A stretch of DNA of 64,000 bases from Aldehydirespirator sp965219165 (GTDB taxonomy: Bacteria; Actinomycetota; Acidimicrobiia; Acidimicrobiales; Aldehydirespiratoraceae). Below the pieces are notes generated by a model. That model saw nothing but the letters and a program-made list of their open reading frames with translations. It did no database searches and was not told where the DNA came from. A program made the position numbers and the translations under genes. Where the stretch lies: assembly GCA_965219165.1 (NCBI GenBank), contig CBDCMW010000002.1, positions 620,001-684,000 on the forward strand, read 5' to 3'. Positions 17,736 to 26,742 of this stretch are shown piece by piece; position 1 is the stretch's first letter, and each line of letters begins with the position of its first letter.

Positions 17736-17774
17736 CGGGCTGAGCGCCCATAAGAAGCTGAGCACCCACAAGTA

Positions 17775-18725
17775 ATGCAGACGACGACGGCGTCGCCACC
17801 GCGGTTGCGCGGCCTCCTGCTGCGACGGCTGCGGGACGGCGTCGTCGTGCTGCTGCTGGTGGTGACCATCATCTTCTTTTTGGCCCACGTCGTCGGGAAT
17901 CCGGCGCTGGTCTTCGCTCCGGTGGACGCCACCGACGAGCAGATCGCCGAGATCCACCGCCAGTTCGGGCTGGACCGACCGGTCACCGAGCGCTACTGGG
18001 AGTACCTCACCGGGCTGGCGCGCCTCGACTTCGGGGAGTCCACCTGGCAGCAGCGGCCCGCCATCGAAGCGGTCAAGGAGGCGCTGCCCGCCACAATCAT
18101 CCTCACGGTTGTCGGCCTCGGGGCGGCTGCGGTATTGGGGGTGATACCGGGGGTCGTGGCCGGCGCCCGGGCTCGCAAGCCCTTCGACAAGGCCTCGAAC
18201 CTCCTGTCAGTGACCGCTCTGTCGGTGCCGAACTTCTGGCTGGGGCTGCTGCTGATCCTGCTCTTCGGGGTGCAGCTCGGCTGGCTGCCCACGTCGGGGC
18301 GCTTCGAGACGTGGAGCATCGTGATGCCCGCGGCCACGCTGGGCATCGTCCACGGCGGCCGCATCTACCAGCTCGTGCGGTCGGCGACATTCGAGGAGAT
18401 GTCCAAGCCGTACGTCACCGTGGCCCGAAGCAAGGGCCTGTCGGAGTGGAGCATCTTGGGCCGGCACGTGGTGCGCAACACCGGGGTCACCACCGCCACC
18501 ATCGTCGGCTGGGAATACGTGCGCATGTGGGGGGGCGCGGTCTTCGCCATCGAGTACGTCTTCGCCTGGCCCGGGGTGGGCCTCCTGACGATCAACGCGG
18601 CCCACCGCCAGGACTTCTTCGTCCTTCAGGCCGCGGTCATCGTGGCTGGTGCCTTCGTGATCTTCAGCAACCTTCTGATCGATATGGGCTACCAGTTCAT
18701 AGACCGCAGGATCACGGCCAGCTGA
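17775..18725 (+). CDS. ABC transporter permease, DppB-like
   Basis: 316 residues with about six membrane segments. It has the DppB/OppB features: an N-terminal segment followed by an extracytoplasmic FGLDRPVTERYWEYLTGL region, the SVPNFWLGLLLILLFG segment and the cytoplasmic coupling (EAA) loop YVTVARSKGLSEWSILGRHV. It should form the membrane channel with the next gene, whose start overlaps its stop by one base. Confidence 0.9.
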   Translation: MQTTTASPPRLRGLLLRRLRDGVVVLLLVVTIIFFLAHVVGNPALVFAPVDATDEQIAEIHRQFGLDRPVTERYWEYLTGLARLDFGESTWQQRPAIEAVKEALPATIILTVVGLGAAAVLGVIPGVVAGARARKPFDKASNLLSVTALSVPNFWLGLLLILLFGVQLGWLPTSGRFETWSIVMPAATLGIVHGGRIYQLVRSATFEEMSKPYVTVARSKGLSEWSILGRHVVRNTGVTTATIVGWEYVRMWGGAVFAIEYVFAWPGVGLLTINAAHRQDFFVLQAAVIVAGAFVIFSNLLIDMGYQFIDRRITAS

Positions 18726-19624
18726 TGGGCATCGCGGTCACCAAGCACGCCGGCGAAGGCCCGGCCCGCACCTCGGAGCACCGCGTCTGGGGCCGTCTTG
18801 TCAACATGATGGGCAGCCGGGGCTGGATCCTGCTGGTGCTCTTCCTGCTGCTGCTGGTGGCGGCCTCGATCGTGCCCGACGTGTTCGCACCGCATGATCC
18901 TGCGCAACATAACCTGCGGTCTCGCCTGCTGGGGCCCGGGGACTCCTCGCCGGAGGGCCAGCACCTGCTGGGAACCGACAGCCTGGGCCGGGACCTCTTC
19001 TCCCGGATTGTGGTCGGCACCCGTCTTACGCTGTTCATCGCGGTCACCGCCACCCTGATCGGCGCGGCGGTGGGCGTGCTGTTCGGGCTGCTGGGCGGAT
19101 ACTTCGGTGGGCGGACCGACCGTCTGCTGATGCGTTTGGGCGAGGCACAGACGGCCATGCCCATGTTCCTGGTGGCCATCCTGCTGTTAAGCCTGCTCGG
19201 ACCGAGCGTGACCATCCTGATCATCGTGCTGCCGTGCCTGGTGTGGCCCATCTTCGCCCGCGTGGTGCGGGCTGAGGCGCTCCGGCTGCGGGAGGCGACC
19301 TTCATCGAGGCCTCGGTGGCCACCGGCTGTTCAACCACGACCATTCTCGGGCGGCACCTGCTGCCCAACGTCGCGCCTCGCATCCTGGTCTTGTGCGTTA
19401 TCGAGATCGGCCACGTGATGCTCTCGGAGGCCGGGCTCAGCTTCCTGGGGGTGGGCGTGCAGCCCCCGGATACCACTTGGGGACTCCTGATCTCCGAGGG
19501 CCGGCCCCTGCTGGCGGTGGCCTGGTGGCTCACGATCCTGCCCGGCGTGCTGCTCGGCGTCTCCGTGCTGGTGCTCAACCTGCTGGGCCGCTATTGGGAG
19601 GCCCGCTCGGGGGCGGCGGCATGA
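18725..19624 (+). CDS. ABC transporter permease, DppC-like
   Basis: 299 residues from the ATG that overlaps the previous stop. Typical DppC traits: the N-terminal membrane segment, then the HLLGTDSLGRDLFSRIVVGTR motif, and the coupling loop FIEASVATGCSTTTILGRHLLPN. It ends with FLGVGVQPPDTTWG and two further membrane segments. It pairs with the DppB-like subunit. Confidence 0.92.
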   Translation: MGIAVTKHAGEGPARTSEHRVWGRLVNMMGSRGWILLVLFLLLLVAASIVPDVFAPHDPAQHNLRSRLLGPGDSSPEGQHLLGTDSLGRDLFSRIVVGTRLTLFIAVTATLIGAAVGVLFGLLGGYFGGRTDRLLMRLGEAQTAMPMFLVAILLLSLLGPSVTILIIVLPCLVWPIFARVVRAEALRLREATFIEASVATGCSTTTILGRHLLPNVAPRILVLCVIEIGHVMLSEAGLSFLGVGVQPPDTTWGLLISEGRPLLAVAWWLTILPGVLLGVSVLVLNLLGRYWEARSGAAA

Positions 19625-19682
19625 GCGGTCGGTCGGGTGCGGTGTGTTCGAGCGGGCGGCCCGGCACGCGGGGGGCGGCGCC

Positions 19683-20708
19683 ATGAGCGTCTCTGCGCTG
19701 CTGGAGGTGGAGGACCTGCACGTCACGTTCAACACGGCCTCGGGGCCAGTGCACGCCGTGGACGGCGTCAGCTTCACGGTGGCGCCGGGAGCGTCTCTCG
19801 GCGTGGTCGGCGAGAGCGGCAGCGGCAAGAGCGTGACCGCCCGGTCCATCCTGCGCCTCTTCGCCATCACCGACGACGTGGAGATCTCGGGCTCGGTCCG
19901 CTTCGACGGCGAAGACCTGTTGCGCATCGACGAGCGCAGGCTGCGCCGTGTCCGCGGCGGCCAGATCGGCATGATCTTCCAGGACCCGCTCACATCGCTC
20001 AACCCGCTGATGGCGGTCGGTGAGCAGATCGCCGAATCCCTGCGCCTGCACCGCGGCATGGGCCGGGCCGAGGCCGCCTCCGAGGTCGTCGAGCTGCTGG
20101 GACGGGTGGGGATCAGCGACCCCGAGAGGCGGGCACAGGAGCTGCCTCACAGCTTCAGCGGGGGCATGCGCCAGCGGGTGATGATCTCGCTGGCCATCGC
20201 CTGCCGTCCCCGCCTGCTCATCGCCGACGAGCCCACCACGGCTCTCGATGTGACGGTGCAGGCCGAGATCCTGATGCTGCTCGACGAGCTGCGCCGCTCC
20301 GAGCAGATGGCCCTGATGCTCATCACCCACGACTTCGGCGTGGTTGCCGCCACCTGCGACGACGTGCAGGTGATGTATGCGGGCAAGCTGGTGGAGAAGG
20401 CCTCCATGGCCCACCTGTTCGACCGGGCCAACCACCCCTACACCGAGGGCCTGCTGCGACTGGTGCCCCGCTTCGAGGAAGCCCACACCGGACGGCTGCA
20501 TCCGATTCCCGGCCAGCCGCCCATCACCGGCGGGGGCGGCTCGTCGTGCGCCTTCGCGCCGCGCTGCGCCCACGCCTTCGACCGCTGCCACCAGGAGGTG
20601 CCCCCGGAGGTGGCGGTGGGGCCCCACCACACCAGCGCCTGCTGGCTGGCGGCCGAGCGGGCCAGGGAGGCCACCGATCCGGGCCGTCCCTGGAGGCGGG
20701 CCCAATGA
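19683..20708 (+). CDS. ABC transporter ATPase, DppD-like
   Basis: 341 residues from the ATG at 19683. The nucleotide-binding domain has Walker A GESGSGKS, a Q-loop in IFQDPLTSLNP, signature SFSGGMRQR, Walker B LLIADEPTTALD and a switch His in LITHDF. The C-terminal oligopeptide-transporter extension has cysteines (SSCAFAPRCAHAFDRC, then ACW) of the kind that bind an Fe-S cluster in this subfamily. An earlier in-frame ATG at 19644 is possible but less well placed. Confidence 0.92.
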   Translation: MSVSALLEVEDLHVTFNTASGPVHAVDGVSFTVAPGASLGVVGESGSGKSVTARSILRLFAITDDVEISGSVRFDGEDLLRIDERRLRRVRGGQIGMIFQDPLTSLNPLMAVGEQIAESLRLHRGMGRAEAASEVVELLGRVGISDPERRAQELPHSFSGGMRQRVMISLAIACRPRLLIADEPTTALDVTVQAEILMLLDELRRSEQMALMLITHDFGVVAATCDDVQVMYAGKLVEKASMAHLFDRANHPYTEGLLRLVPRFEEAHTGRLHPIPGQPPITGGGGSSCAFAPRCAHAFDRCHQEVPPEVAVGPHHTSACWLAAERAREATDPGRPWRRAQ

Positions 20709-21799
20709 ACGAGGGCGGGACTGCCGCGGTCGTCGGCCCGCCAACCGCGGCCGGGTCGGACCGCGCTGATGCCGCGCTGGTTCTAGACGTCGACGATGTG
20801 GTGGTCGAGTTCGACGTCGACGGGGGTCGCATCACCGCCGTGGACGGGGTGTCGCTGCGTCTGGCCGAGGGCGAGACGCTGGGTTTGGTGGGCGAGAGCG
20901 GCTGTGGCAAGTCCACTCTGGCCCGGGCCGTGATGCAACTGGTGCCGACGGTGCGGGGCTCGGTGCATCTGGAAGGCACCGACCTGGCCAGCCTGTCGCG
21001 CCGGGAGCTGCGCCGCCGGCGTCACCGCATCCAGATGGTGTTCCAGGATCCCCGGGGCTCGCTCGATCCCCGCATGAGCGTGGCCACCCTCATCGGCGAG
21101 CCGCTGAGAGTGCACAACATGGGCGACCGCGCCGACCGGACCCGGGCCGTGGCCGAGGCCATGGACCTGGTGGGGCTGCCCTCCTCGGTGGCCGAGCGCC
21201 TGCCCAGCGAGCTGAGCGGCGGGCAGCAGCAGCGGGTCGGCATCGCCCGAGCCATAGTCACCGATCCGGCGGTGCTGGTCTGCGACGAGCCGGTGTCGGC
21301 GCTGGACGTGTCGATCCAGGCTCAGATCATCAACGTGCTCGACGAACTGCGCGACGAACTGCAACTCGCCATCCTCTTCATCGCCCACGATCTCTCGGTG
21401 GTGCGGCACCTGAGTGACCGGGTGGCCGTGATGTACCTCGGCAAGATCGTGGAGACCGGCACCTCGGCCGAAGTGTTCTCCTTGCCGTCCCATCCCTACA
21501 CGCAGGCCCTGATCTCGGCTGTGCCCCGGGCCGATGCCGACAGCGCGGCCCGGCTTCAGACTGCCCGCCGCCTGGTGCGGGGCGAGTTGCCGAGCCTCCT
21601 CGATCCGCCGTCGGGATGCCGTTACCGCACCCGCTGCCCCTACGCCACCCAGGAGTGCGCCGAGGCGGAGCCCCTGCCGGAGCCGGTCGGTCGGGCGGAC
21701 ACGCTCCATTCGATCCGGTGCCACCACTGGAGGAGCATCGCGCCCGCTGGCCGGACCCGAACCCAAGAGACCGCTACCAACCAGGAGCGAGCAACATGA
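20705..21799 (+). CDS. ABC transporter ATPase, DppF-like
   Basis: 364 residues from the ATG at 20705 that overlaps the DppD-like stop. Walker A GESGCGKST, Q-loop MVFQDPRGSLDPRMS, signature LSGGQQQR, Walker B VLVCDEPVSALDVS and the His of FIAHDLSVV are all present, followed by the family C-terminal segment with CRYRTRCPYATQEC. It completes the five-part transporter. Its stop overlaps the ridA start (ATGA). Confidence 0.92.
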   Translation: MNEGGTAAVVGPPTAAGSDRADAALVLDVDDVVVEFDVDGGRITAVDGVSLRLAEGETLGLVGESGCGKSTLARAVMQLVPTVRGSVHLEGTDLASLSRRELRRRRHRIQMVFQDPRGSLDPRMSVATLIGEPLRVHNMGDRADRTRAVAEAMDLVGLPSSVAERLPSELSGGQQQRVGIARAIVTDPAVLVCDEPVSALDVSIQAQIINVLDELRDELQLAILFIAHDLSVVRHLSDRVAVMYLGKIVETGTSAEVFSLPSHPYTQALISAVPRADADSAARLQTARRLVRGELPSLLDPPSGCRYRTRCPYATQECAEAEPLPEPVGRADTLHSIRCHHWRSIAPAGRTRTQETATNQERAT

Positions 21800-22176
21800 C
21801 CGAGCGAATCGCAATCAGAACCGACGGCGCCCCCACCCCCACCGGGCCCTTCAACCAGGCCATCCGGGCAGGGAACCTCGTGTTCACCGCCGGCCAGGCC
21901 GGGCGCAACCGCGACACCGGCCAGATGGGCGACATCGGCGAGCAGGCCGACTGGGCCTTGCGCAACATCAGCAACATCCTGGCCGCGGCCGGCGCGTCCA
22001 TGGCCGACGTGGTCAAGACCACCGTCTACCTGAAGGAGGGCACCCCGACCGGCCCCCTCAACGAGCAGTGGACCGAGCACTTCGGTGAACCGCTGCCCGC
22101 CCGGTCGTCGGTGTTCGTCGCCCGGCTGAAGAATCCTGAGATGCTCATCGAGGTTGAGGCGGTAGCCATTGTCTGA
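21796..22176 (+). CDS. ridA: RidA family (YjgF/UK114) enamine/imine deaminase-like protein
   Basis: 126 residues with the RidA fold: GPFNQAIRAGNLVFTAGQ, the QADWALRNISNILAAAGASMADVVKTTVYLK helix-strand region, and the terminal PARSSVFVARL that carries the Arg needed for 2-aminoacrylate-type deamination. Members hydrolyse reactive enamines/imines, and versions in catabolic operons often work on pathway intermediates. The overlaps with the transporter and transferase genes argue for a pathway-specific role. Confidence 0.88.
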   Translation: MTERIAIRTDGAPTPTGPFNQAIRAGNLVFTAGQAGRNRDTGQMGDIGEQADWALRNISNILAAAGASMADVVKTTVYLKEGTPTGPLNEQWTEHFGEPLPARSSVFVARLKNPEMLIEVEAVAIV

Positions 22177-23860
22177 CCGGCGGGCCTCCGGCTCCTACGA
22201 CCCGGCACCGGACACGGGCGGCGGCATCGCCGCCGGATCCGCCCACGATGCCGTGGTGAGCGCGGGCTGCCGGGAGGCGGCCGAGGCGGGCGCGGCGGTG
22301 CTGTCCTACGGAGGCAACGCCGTGGACGCGGCCATCGCCGCGTCCGCGGTGCAGTGCGTGCGCGAGCTGCCGTGGTGCGGCCTCGGCGGCGACGGCTTCG
22401 CTCTGGTGTCGAGCGCCGACGGCCGGATCGAGGCCTTGAACGGAGCCGGTGCCGTGCCTCGAGCCTTGGCCACAGCATCGATTCCGGGCGGCACGCTGCC
22501 CCGTTTCGGGCCGCTGTCGATCTCCACTCCGGGCCTGGTCGACGCCTGGTGGCGGCTCTGGAAGCGCTACGGCACGGTTCCCTTTGCAACCCTCATCGAG
22601 CCGGCTGCCGTTCTCGCCGACGACGGCTTTGCCCTCGATCACGTCTTTGCGAGCGCTTTGGACGGGGTCCGGGCCGGCGTGGGCCGTGACGACCCGTTCG
22701 TCTCGGAGTTCTGCGAGGGCAACGGGTCGGCGGAGGGCGAGGGATTCCGGCTGGCCTCGCTGGCCCGCACCCTGCGCGAGATCGCGGCCGGCGGACCGTC
22801 GGCGTTCTACGAGGGCCGCATCGCACGGGAGATCGTCGCCACCGTGGACCGCCTCGGCGGGCTGCTCGCCGCGGCCGACCTGTCGGAGCACTCCGCCGGG
22901 TTCGAGCCGCCCGTGAGTGTCCGCTACGGCACGGCGGAGGTGTCGGTCACGCCGCCGGTGTCGATGGGCTGGGTGCTGCTGCAGCTGCTGCTCCTCTACG
23001 ACAGGCTCGACGGCGGGCTCATCGGAGACGAGGCCGACCGCATCGATCTGATGGTGCGCTGCAAGCACGCCGCTTTCTCCGACCTCGCCGCGTTGCCCAG
23101 ATGGCAGGAGGCGGCCGACGTGGTGTCGGTCCTGGGCGGCGACTCGCTCGACCGCTGGTGCGAGCGCATCGCCGGGCAGAGGACATCGGCGCTGGCCCCG
23201 GTTGGGGCCCCGGCCGCTCCCGCCGCGACGGGCGGAACCGACACGACCTGCCTGTCGGTGGCGGACAGCCGGGGCCTGATGGTGACCTTCGTTCACAGCC
23301 TCTTCAACGAGTTCGGCTCGCGGGTAGTGGTTCCCGGCACCGGGATCGTGCTGAACGACCGGCTGGCCAAGCAGCCTGCCCGGGTCGGCCGCTCCGGTGG
23401 GCCGCCAAGGTCCCGGCGACCCCTGCACACCCTCGTCGGCTACTGCGTCGAGCAAGAGGGGCGCCGGCTGGTCGGAGCCACTCCGGGCGGGCGCGGCCAG
23501 GTCCAGACCAACTTCCAGGTTCTCCGGTCCATCATCGACGACGGCGCCTGCCCCCAGGCCGCCGTCGACGGTCCCCGCTGGCTGTCGGGAACGCCCCGGC
23601 TGCCCGACGCCGACGATCTGCTGTTCCTCGAGCCGGGATTCCCGACCGGCTTGAACGCCGAACTGGCGCGGCGCGGCCACGATGTGGCGGCCGACGGCGT
23701 GCCTGCCGAGGTCGACCTGTTCGGGAGCTGCACCATCGCCGGGGTGTCCGACCAGCCTGCCGAGGTGTTCGGTGCGGCCGACCACAGGAGGGGTGCGGCC
23801 CTGGTCCGGGTCGACCATCCCCGCGACCGGCTCTCTCACCGTGACCAGGAGCACTCATGA
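22169..23860 (+). CDS. Gamma-glutamyltransferase family protein
   Basis: 563 residues from a TTG that overlaps the ridA stop; a later start would lose little before the conserved region. Family signatures: GCREAAEAGAAVLSYGGNAVDAAIA at the N-terminus and the autocleavage/catalytic site DTTCLSVAD, in which the first Thr (Thr359) aligns with the nucleophile of TTHxSVVD enzymes. The usual His is Cys here. GGT enzymes hydrolyse or transfer gamma-glutamyl groups; no signal peptide is evident, so a cytoplasmic role on an imported or intracellular gamma-glutamyl compound is likely (inference). Confidence 0.87.
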   Translation: MSDRRASGSYDPAPDTGGGIAAGSAHDAVVSAGCREAAEAGAAVLSYGGNAVDAAIAASAVQCVRELPWCGLGGDGFALVSSADGRIEALNGAGAVPRALATASIPGGTLPRFGPLSISTPGLVDAWWRLWKRYGTVPFATLIEPAAVLADDGFALDHVFASALDGVRAGVGRDDPFVSEFCEGNGSAEGEGFRLASLARTLREIAAGGPSAFYEGRIAREIVATVDRLGGLLAAADLSEHSAGFEPPVSVRYGTAEVSVTPPVSMGWVLLQLLLLYDRLDGGLIGDEADRIDLMVRCKHAAFSDLAALPRWQEAADVVSVLGGDSLDRWCERIAGQRTSALAPVGAPAAPAATGGTDTTCLSVADSRGLMVTFVHSLFNEFGSRVVVPGTGIVLNDRLAKQPARVGRSGGPPRSRRPLHTLVGYCVEQEGRRLVGATPGGRGQVQTNFQVLRSIIDDGACPQAAVDGPRWLSGTPRLPDADDLLFLEPGFPTGLNAELARRGHDVAADGVPAEVDLFGSCTIAGVSDQPAEVFGAADHRRGAALVRVDHPRDRLSHRDQEHS

Positions 23861-23892
23861 CCTACGAGACCATCGAGGAGAAGACTCCATGA
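23857..23892 (+). CDS. 11-residue mini-ORF linking two operon genes
   Basis: ATG at 23857 overlaps the transferase stop, and its TGA overlaps the ATG of the next gene at 23889, giving the peptide MTYETIEEKTP. It contains GAGGAG, which would serve as ribosome site for the next gene. It may only be a coupling device; that the peptide matters is unsupported. Confidence 0.3.
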   Translation: MTYETIEEKTP

Positions 23893-25142
23893 CCGATCAG
23901 ATGTCCGCCCCCCGCTTCGGGCCGAGGGCGATCACCTACCCCCATCCGATCCATCACGACTGGTACGACTGGCCGACATTCTCCGACGAGGAGTTCGCCC
24001 GGCGCCACGGGCTGGTGCGGGGCTTCATGGCCGAGCACGACCTCGACTGCCTGCTGGTGGCCAGCGCCGCCCACCTGTGGGACCGGGGCTGGGCCAACGT
24101 CCGCTGGATCAGCAACTACATGGGGACCATGGAGCTCGACAGCTTCGTGATCTTCCCCGCGGAGGGTGAGCCGACCCTGGCCATCCTCGGCCTCAACGCC
24201 CGCCTGCCCGACCGGGTCACCCGCTCGATATTCCCCGACGTGCGCGGCGCCCTCAACACCCGGACCATCCTCGTGGACCGGCTCAACGAGCTGGGCCTGA
24301 GCCGGGGCAGGGTGGGGATCATCAACCCGACGCCGTACCTGTCGGTGTCGCGGGACCACTGGGCCGCCCTCACCGAGAACTTCGGTGACCTGGAGTTCGA
24401 GGAGTACTCCGACGAGTTCTGGAAGATGCGGCTGGTGCTGTCCGACGAGGAGGTCGCCTGCCTGGAGGAGGCGGCCCGCATCGGCGACGCCACCCAGGTG
24501 GCGGTGATGGAGCAGCTGCGCCCGGGCATGACCGAGCACGACCTGTTCCGGATCATCTACAGCACTATCGCCCAGGAGCGGGGCGAGATCCCCTGCATGG
24601 TGCTGGCCGGCAGCGAGTCGATGAGCAATCCCACCAGCGGCTTCCAGCGACCCCGGCCCATCGGGCGCACCATCACCTCCGACGACGTGCTGCTCATGGA
24701 GGTCGGCGCCCGCGACGGGCACGGGTACGAGGCCCAGACGGGCAAGCCGATGGTGTTCTCGAAGCCCCCGCCCGACTATGCCGACCTGCTGGAGGTGATG
24801 TTCGAGGCCTACCACCGGGTGGTGGCCGAGCTCAAGCCGGGCTGCACCGCCAAGGAGCTGCGCGCCGCGGGCAGCATCGTCAGCGAGCGGGGCTACACCA
24901 TCGTGGCGCCGCTGGTGCACGGCGTGTTCAACCCCATCGACGCGGGGCCGTTCGTGGGCACGTCGCACCGGCCCGACAAGAACGTGGTGCTGGAGCCCAA
25001 CATGGCGCTGTGCGTCGAGATCCATCCCTGCACCACCGACATCCTCAAGGGCGTGTTCATGGGCGACACCTACGTGATCACCGAAGACGGCGCCCGCAAC
25101 ATCAACCACCGCCTAGAGCCCAAGCTCTACGAACTGGGGTGA
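23889..25142 (+). CDS. M24 (pita-bread fold) peptidase-like protein
   Basis: 417 residues: an N-terminal creatinase-like domain (about 1-175) and a C-terminal M24 domain. Normal M24 enzymes use Asp, Asp, His, Glu and Glu as metal ligands. Here the first Asp position reads LMEVGARDGHGYEAQ (Glu in both usual Asp places); later come VHGVFN, CVEIHP and YVITEDG. The metal site is therefore altered, and Xaa-Pro peptidase activity is not assured. Relatives hydrolyse C-N bonds in non-peptide compounds (creatinase, DMSP lyase-like proteins), which would fit a catabolic operon. Confidence 0.8.
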   Translation: MTDQMSAPRFGPRAITYPHPIHHDWYDWPTFSDEEFARRHGLVRGFMAEHDLDCLLVASAAHLWDRGWANVRWISNYMGTMELDSFVIFPAEGEPTLAILGLNARLPDRVTRSIFPDVRGALNTRTILVDRLNELGLSRGRVGIINPTPYLSVSRDHWAALTENFGDLEFEEYSDEFWKMRLVLSDEEVACLEEAARIGDATQVAVMEQLRPGMTEHDLFRIIYSTIAQERGEIPCMVLAGSESMSNPTSGFQRPRPIGRTITSDDVLLMEVGARDGHGYEAQTGKPMVFSKPPPDYADLLEVMFEAYHRVVAELKPGCTAKELRAAGSIVSERGYTIVAPLVHGVFNPIDAGPFVGTSHRPDKNVVLEPNMALCVEIHPCTTDILKGVFMGDTYVITEDGARNINHRLEPKLYELG

Positions 25143-25148
25143 TCTTCC

Positions 25149-25505
25149 ATGGCGAGCAAACCTGAGTTGGAGTTCCACATTCCCGACGGGCAGTGGCGCC
25201 CGGCGGGCGGCCCGGTGGGGGGCATCGACGAGATGATCCTGTCCACCGACGGCCGGCCCGATGGGGCCTACACCCGGCTGATGCGGTTCGCGCCGGGCAC
25301 GGACTCGTCACCCAACGGCGTGCTCACCCACCACTTCTGGGAGGAGGTGTACATCGTGGAGGGCGATCTCACGGACTTGCGCTTAGACCAGACGTTCACC
25401 GCGGGCATGTACGCCTGCCGTCCTCCGGGCATGCCCCACGGGCCGTGGCGAAGCCAGACCGGCGTGCTCATGGTGGAGTTCCGCACCGGCGGCTACCAGC
25501 CGTAG
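25149..25505 (+). CDS. Cupin-fold protein (ChrR-like)
   Basis: 118 residues forming one cupin barrel. Cupin motif 1 reads THHFWEEVYIVEGDL, giving two His and a Glu as likely metal ligands, and motif 2 contains PPGMPHGPW with the last His. It resembles small metal-binding cupins of the ChrR/anti-sigma type but lacks an anti-sigma zinc domain. It lies 6 bp after the M24-like gene. Isomerase, dioxygenase or ligand-binding roles are all possible. Confidence 0.8.
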   Translation: MASKPELEFHIPDGQWRPAGGPVGGIDEMILSTDGRPDGAYTRLMRFAPGTDSSPNGVLTHHFWEEVYIVEGDLTDLRLDQTFTAGMYACRPPGMPHGPWRSQTGVLMVEFRTGGYQP

Positions 25506-25518
25506 CCGAGCGCAGAGA

Positions 25519-26199
25519 GTGTCGGCCGGGAGCTTGCAGGCGGTGAGGCTGTCGATCGACGGCGTCGATCGGGTGTTCGAGCCCGAGGCTCTGGTCGTGA
25601 TCGGCTACGCGGGGCGGGACCGGGCCGCGGTCGAGGCCCACATCGACGAGCTTGCCGAGTTGGGCGTTCCCCGGCCGGCGAGCATCCCACTGTTCATGGT
25701 CTTCCCGCCTTGGCTGATCGTCCAGGCGCCGTCGATCGCGGTGGCTGGTTCGCAGACCTCCGGCGAGGCCGAGATCGTGGTGGTGGTCGACGGCGACGAG
25801 GCCTTCGTGACGGTCGGGTCCGACCACACGGACCGGGCCCTGGAAGCCTTCGACATCGTCGCCTCCAAGGGGGTGTGTCCCAAGCCTCTGGCCACTGCGG
25901 GCTGGGCCGCGTCAGCGCTGGAGGGTCGCTGGGATGATCTGGCGCTGCGCAGCCGCATCGACGGCGGCGTGGTGTATCAGGACGGATCGGCCGCGGCGAA
26001 CCTGCCCCCTATGGAACTGGTGGCGGCCATCCCATGGGCCGGCCAGGCACCCCGCTGCTTCGTGGCCTTCACCGGCACAGTGCCCGTGATCGGCGATATC
26101 GGACCCAGCGCCAGCTTTGGGGCTGAACTGGCCTGCCCCGGTTTGCCCCCGGTCGAGTTGAGCTATCGGGTGGAGCCCGTCCCGCAGCTGGCCGATTGA
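25519..26199 (+). CDS. DUF2848 family protein
   Basis: 226 residues from a GTG at 25519. The stretches VVIGYAGRDRAAVEAHIDELAELGV, PLFMVFPPWL, QTSGEAEIVVVVDGDEAFVTVGSDHTDR and SKGVCPKPLA match the DUF2848 family, which looks like a fumarylacetoacetate-hydrolase relative. It is the last clear gene of the 10.4-26.2 kb operon. The family is not biochemically characterised as far as I know; a C-C bond hydrolase role is inference. Confidence 0.75.
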   Translation: MSAGSLQAVRLSIDGVDRVFEPEALVVIGYAGRDRAAVEAHIDELAELGVPRPASIPLFMVFPPWLIVQAPSIAVAGSQTSGEAEIVVVVDGDEAFVTVGSDHTDRALEAFDIVASKGVCPKPLATAGWAASALEGRWDDLALRSRIDGGVVYQDGSAAANLPPMELVAAIPWAGQAPRCFVAFTGTVPVIGDIGPSASFGAELACPGLPPVELSYRVEPVPQLAD

Positions 26200-26224
26200 G
26201 ATCGTCGACGCTCCGTCGGAGTTC

Positions 26225-26330
26225 CTATTCGCACCCCCATGTGGGCTGCTCGACCAGCAGGCCGCACAGCGGCGAGTAGTCCGCGATCTGGTTGCCGGCG
26301 AGCTGCAGCTGGTGGAGTCTGGTGGGCGTT
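26225..26330 (-). pseudogene. Leucine-rich-repeat fragment
   Basis: Translating the minus strand into the stop at 26225-26227 gives RLHQLQLAGNQIADYSPLC, which has the LxxLxLxxNxIxDxSPL spacing of a leucine-rich repeat, followed by GLLVEQPTWGCE and the stop. No start or further repeats precede it, and its upstream end runs into the 3' end of the small membrane-protein gene. It looks like the remains of the last repeat of a lost LRR gene. Confidence 0.4.
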
Positions 26331-26334
26331 GTAG

Positions 26335-26553
26335 TCAGGCGTCGTCGGCTGGCGATCGGCGGGAGTCGAGCCACTCCTTGGCCTGGCGGGCCCGCTGCTG
26401 CACGATCGCAATGGGATCGTCCAGTCCCTGCTCCCTGCGCTTGGCGGCCCAGCGGGCGCCGAAGCTCGCGGCCAGGACTCCGGCGGCTAGGCCGACGAGC
26501 GTCGCCAGGACGGCCGCAGCGGCCGCGAAGCCGAGTGCGGCCACAAGCCGCAT
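26335..26553 (-). CDS. Small single-pass membrane protein, unknown function
   Basis: 72 residues from the ATG at 26553 (a GTG at 26580 would add 9). The first 34 residues are an Ala/Leu/Val-rich membrane segment; the rest is basic then amphipathic (RWAAKRREQGLDDP, QQRARQAKEWLDSR). It is divergent from the amidotransferase gene at 26743. I do not recognise a family. Confidence 0.5.
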   Translation of the reverse strand: MRLVAALGFAAAAAVLATLVGLAAGVLAASFGARWAAKRREQGLDDPIAIVQQRARQAKEWLDSRRSPADDA

Positions 26554-26742
26554 GAGTCCGGTGACCCTCTTCGGATTCACCGTCAGTGTTCTGTCTCGCC
26601 CCGATCTCTCGGAGTGCCAGGACACACGGCCTTCGAGTAGCAGCTCCCTCACGCAGCCGTCTCCCGTCGGCGTCGAGTGTTGGGTGTGAAGGCTACTGGG
26701 CCCGATCCGAGTGTCGATCCGCGCCTGGGGTAGCTTCGTTGC

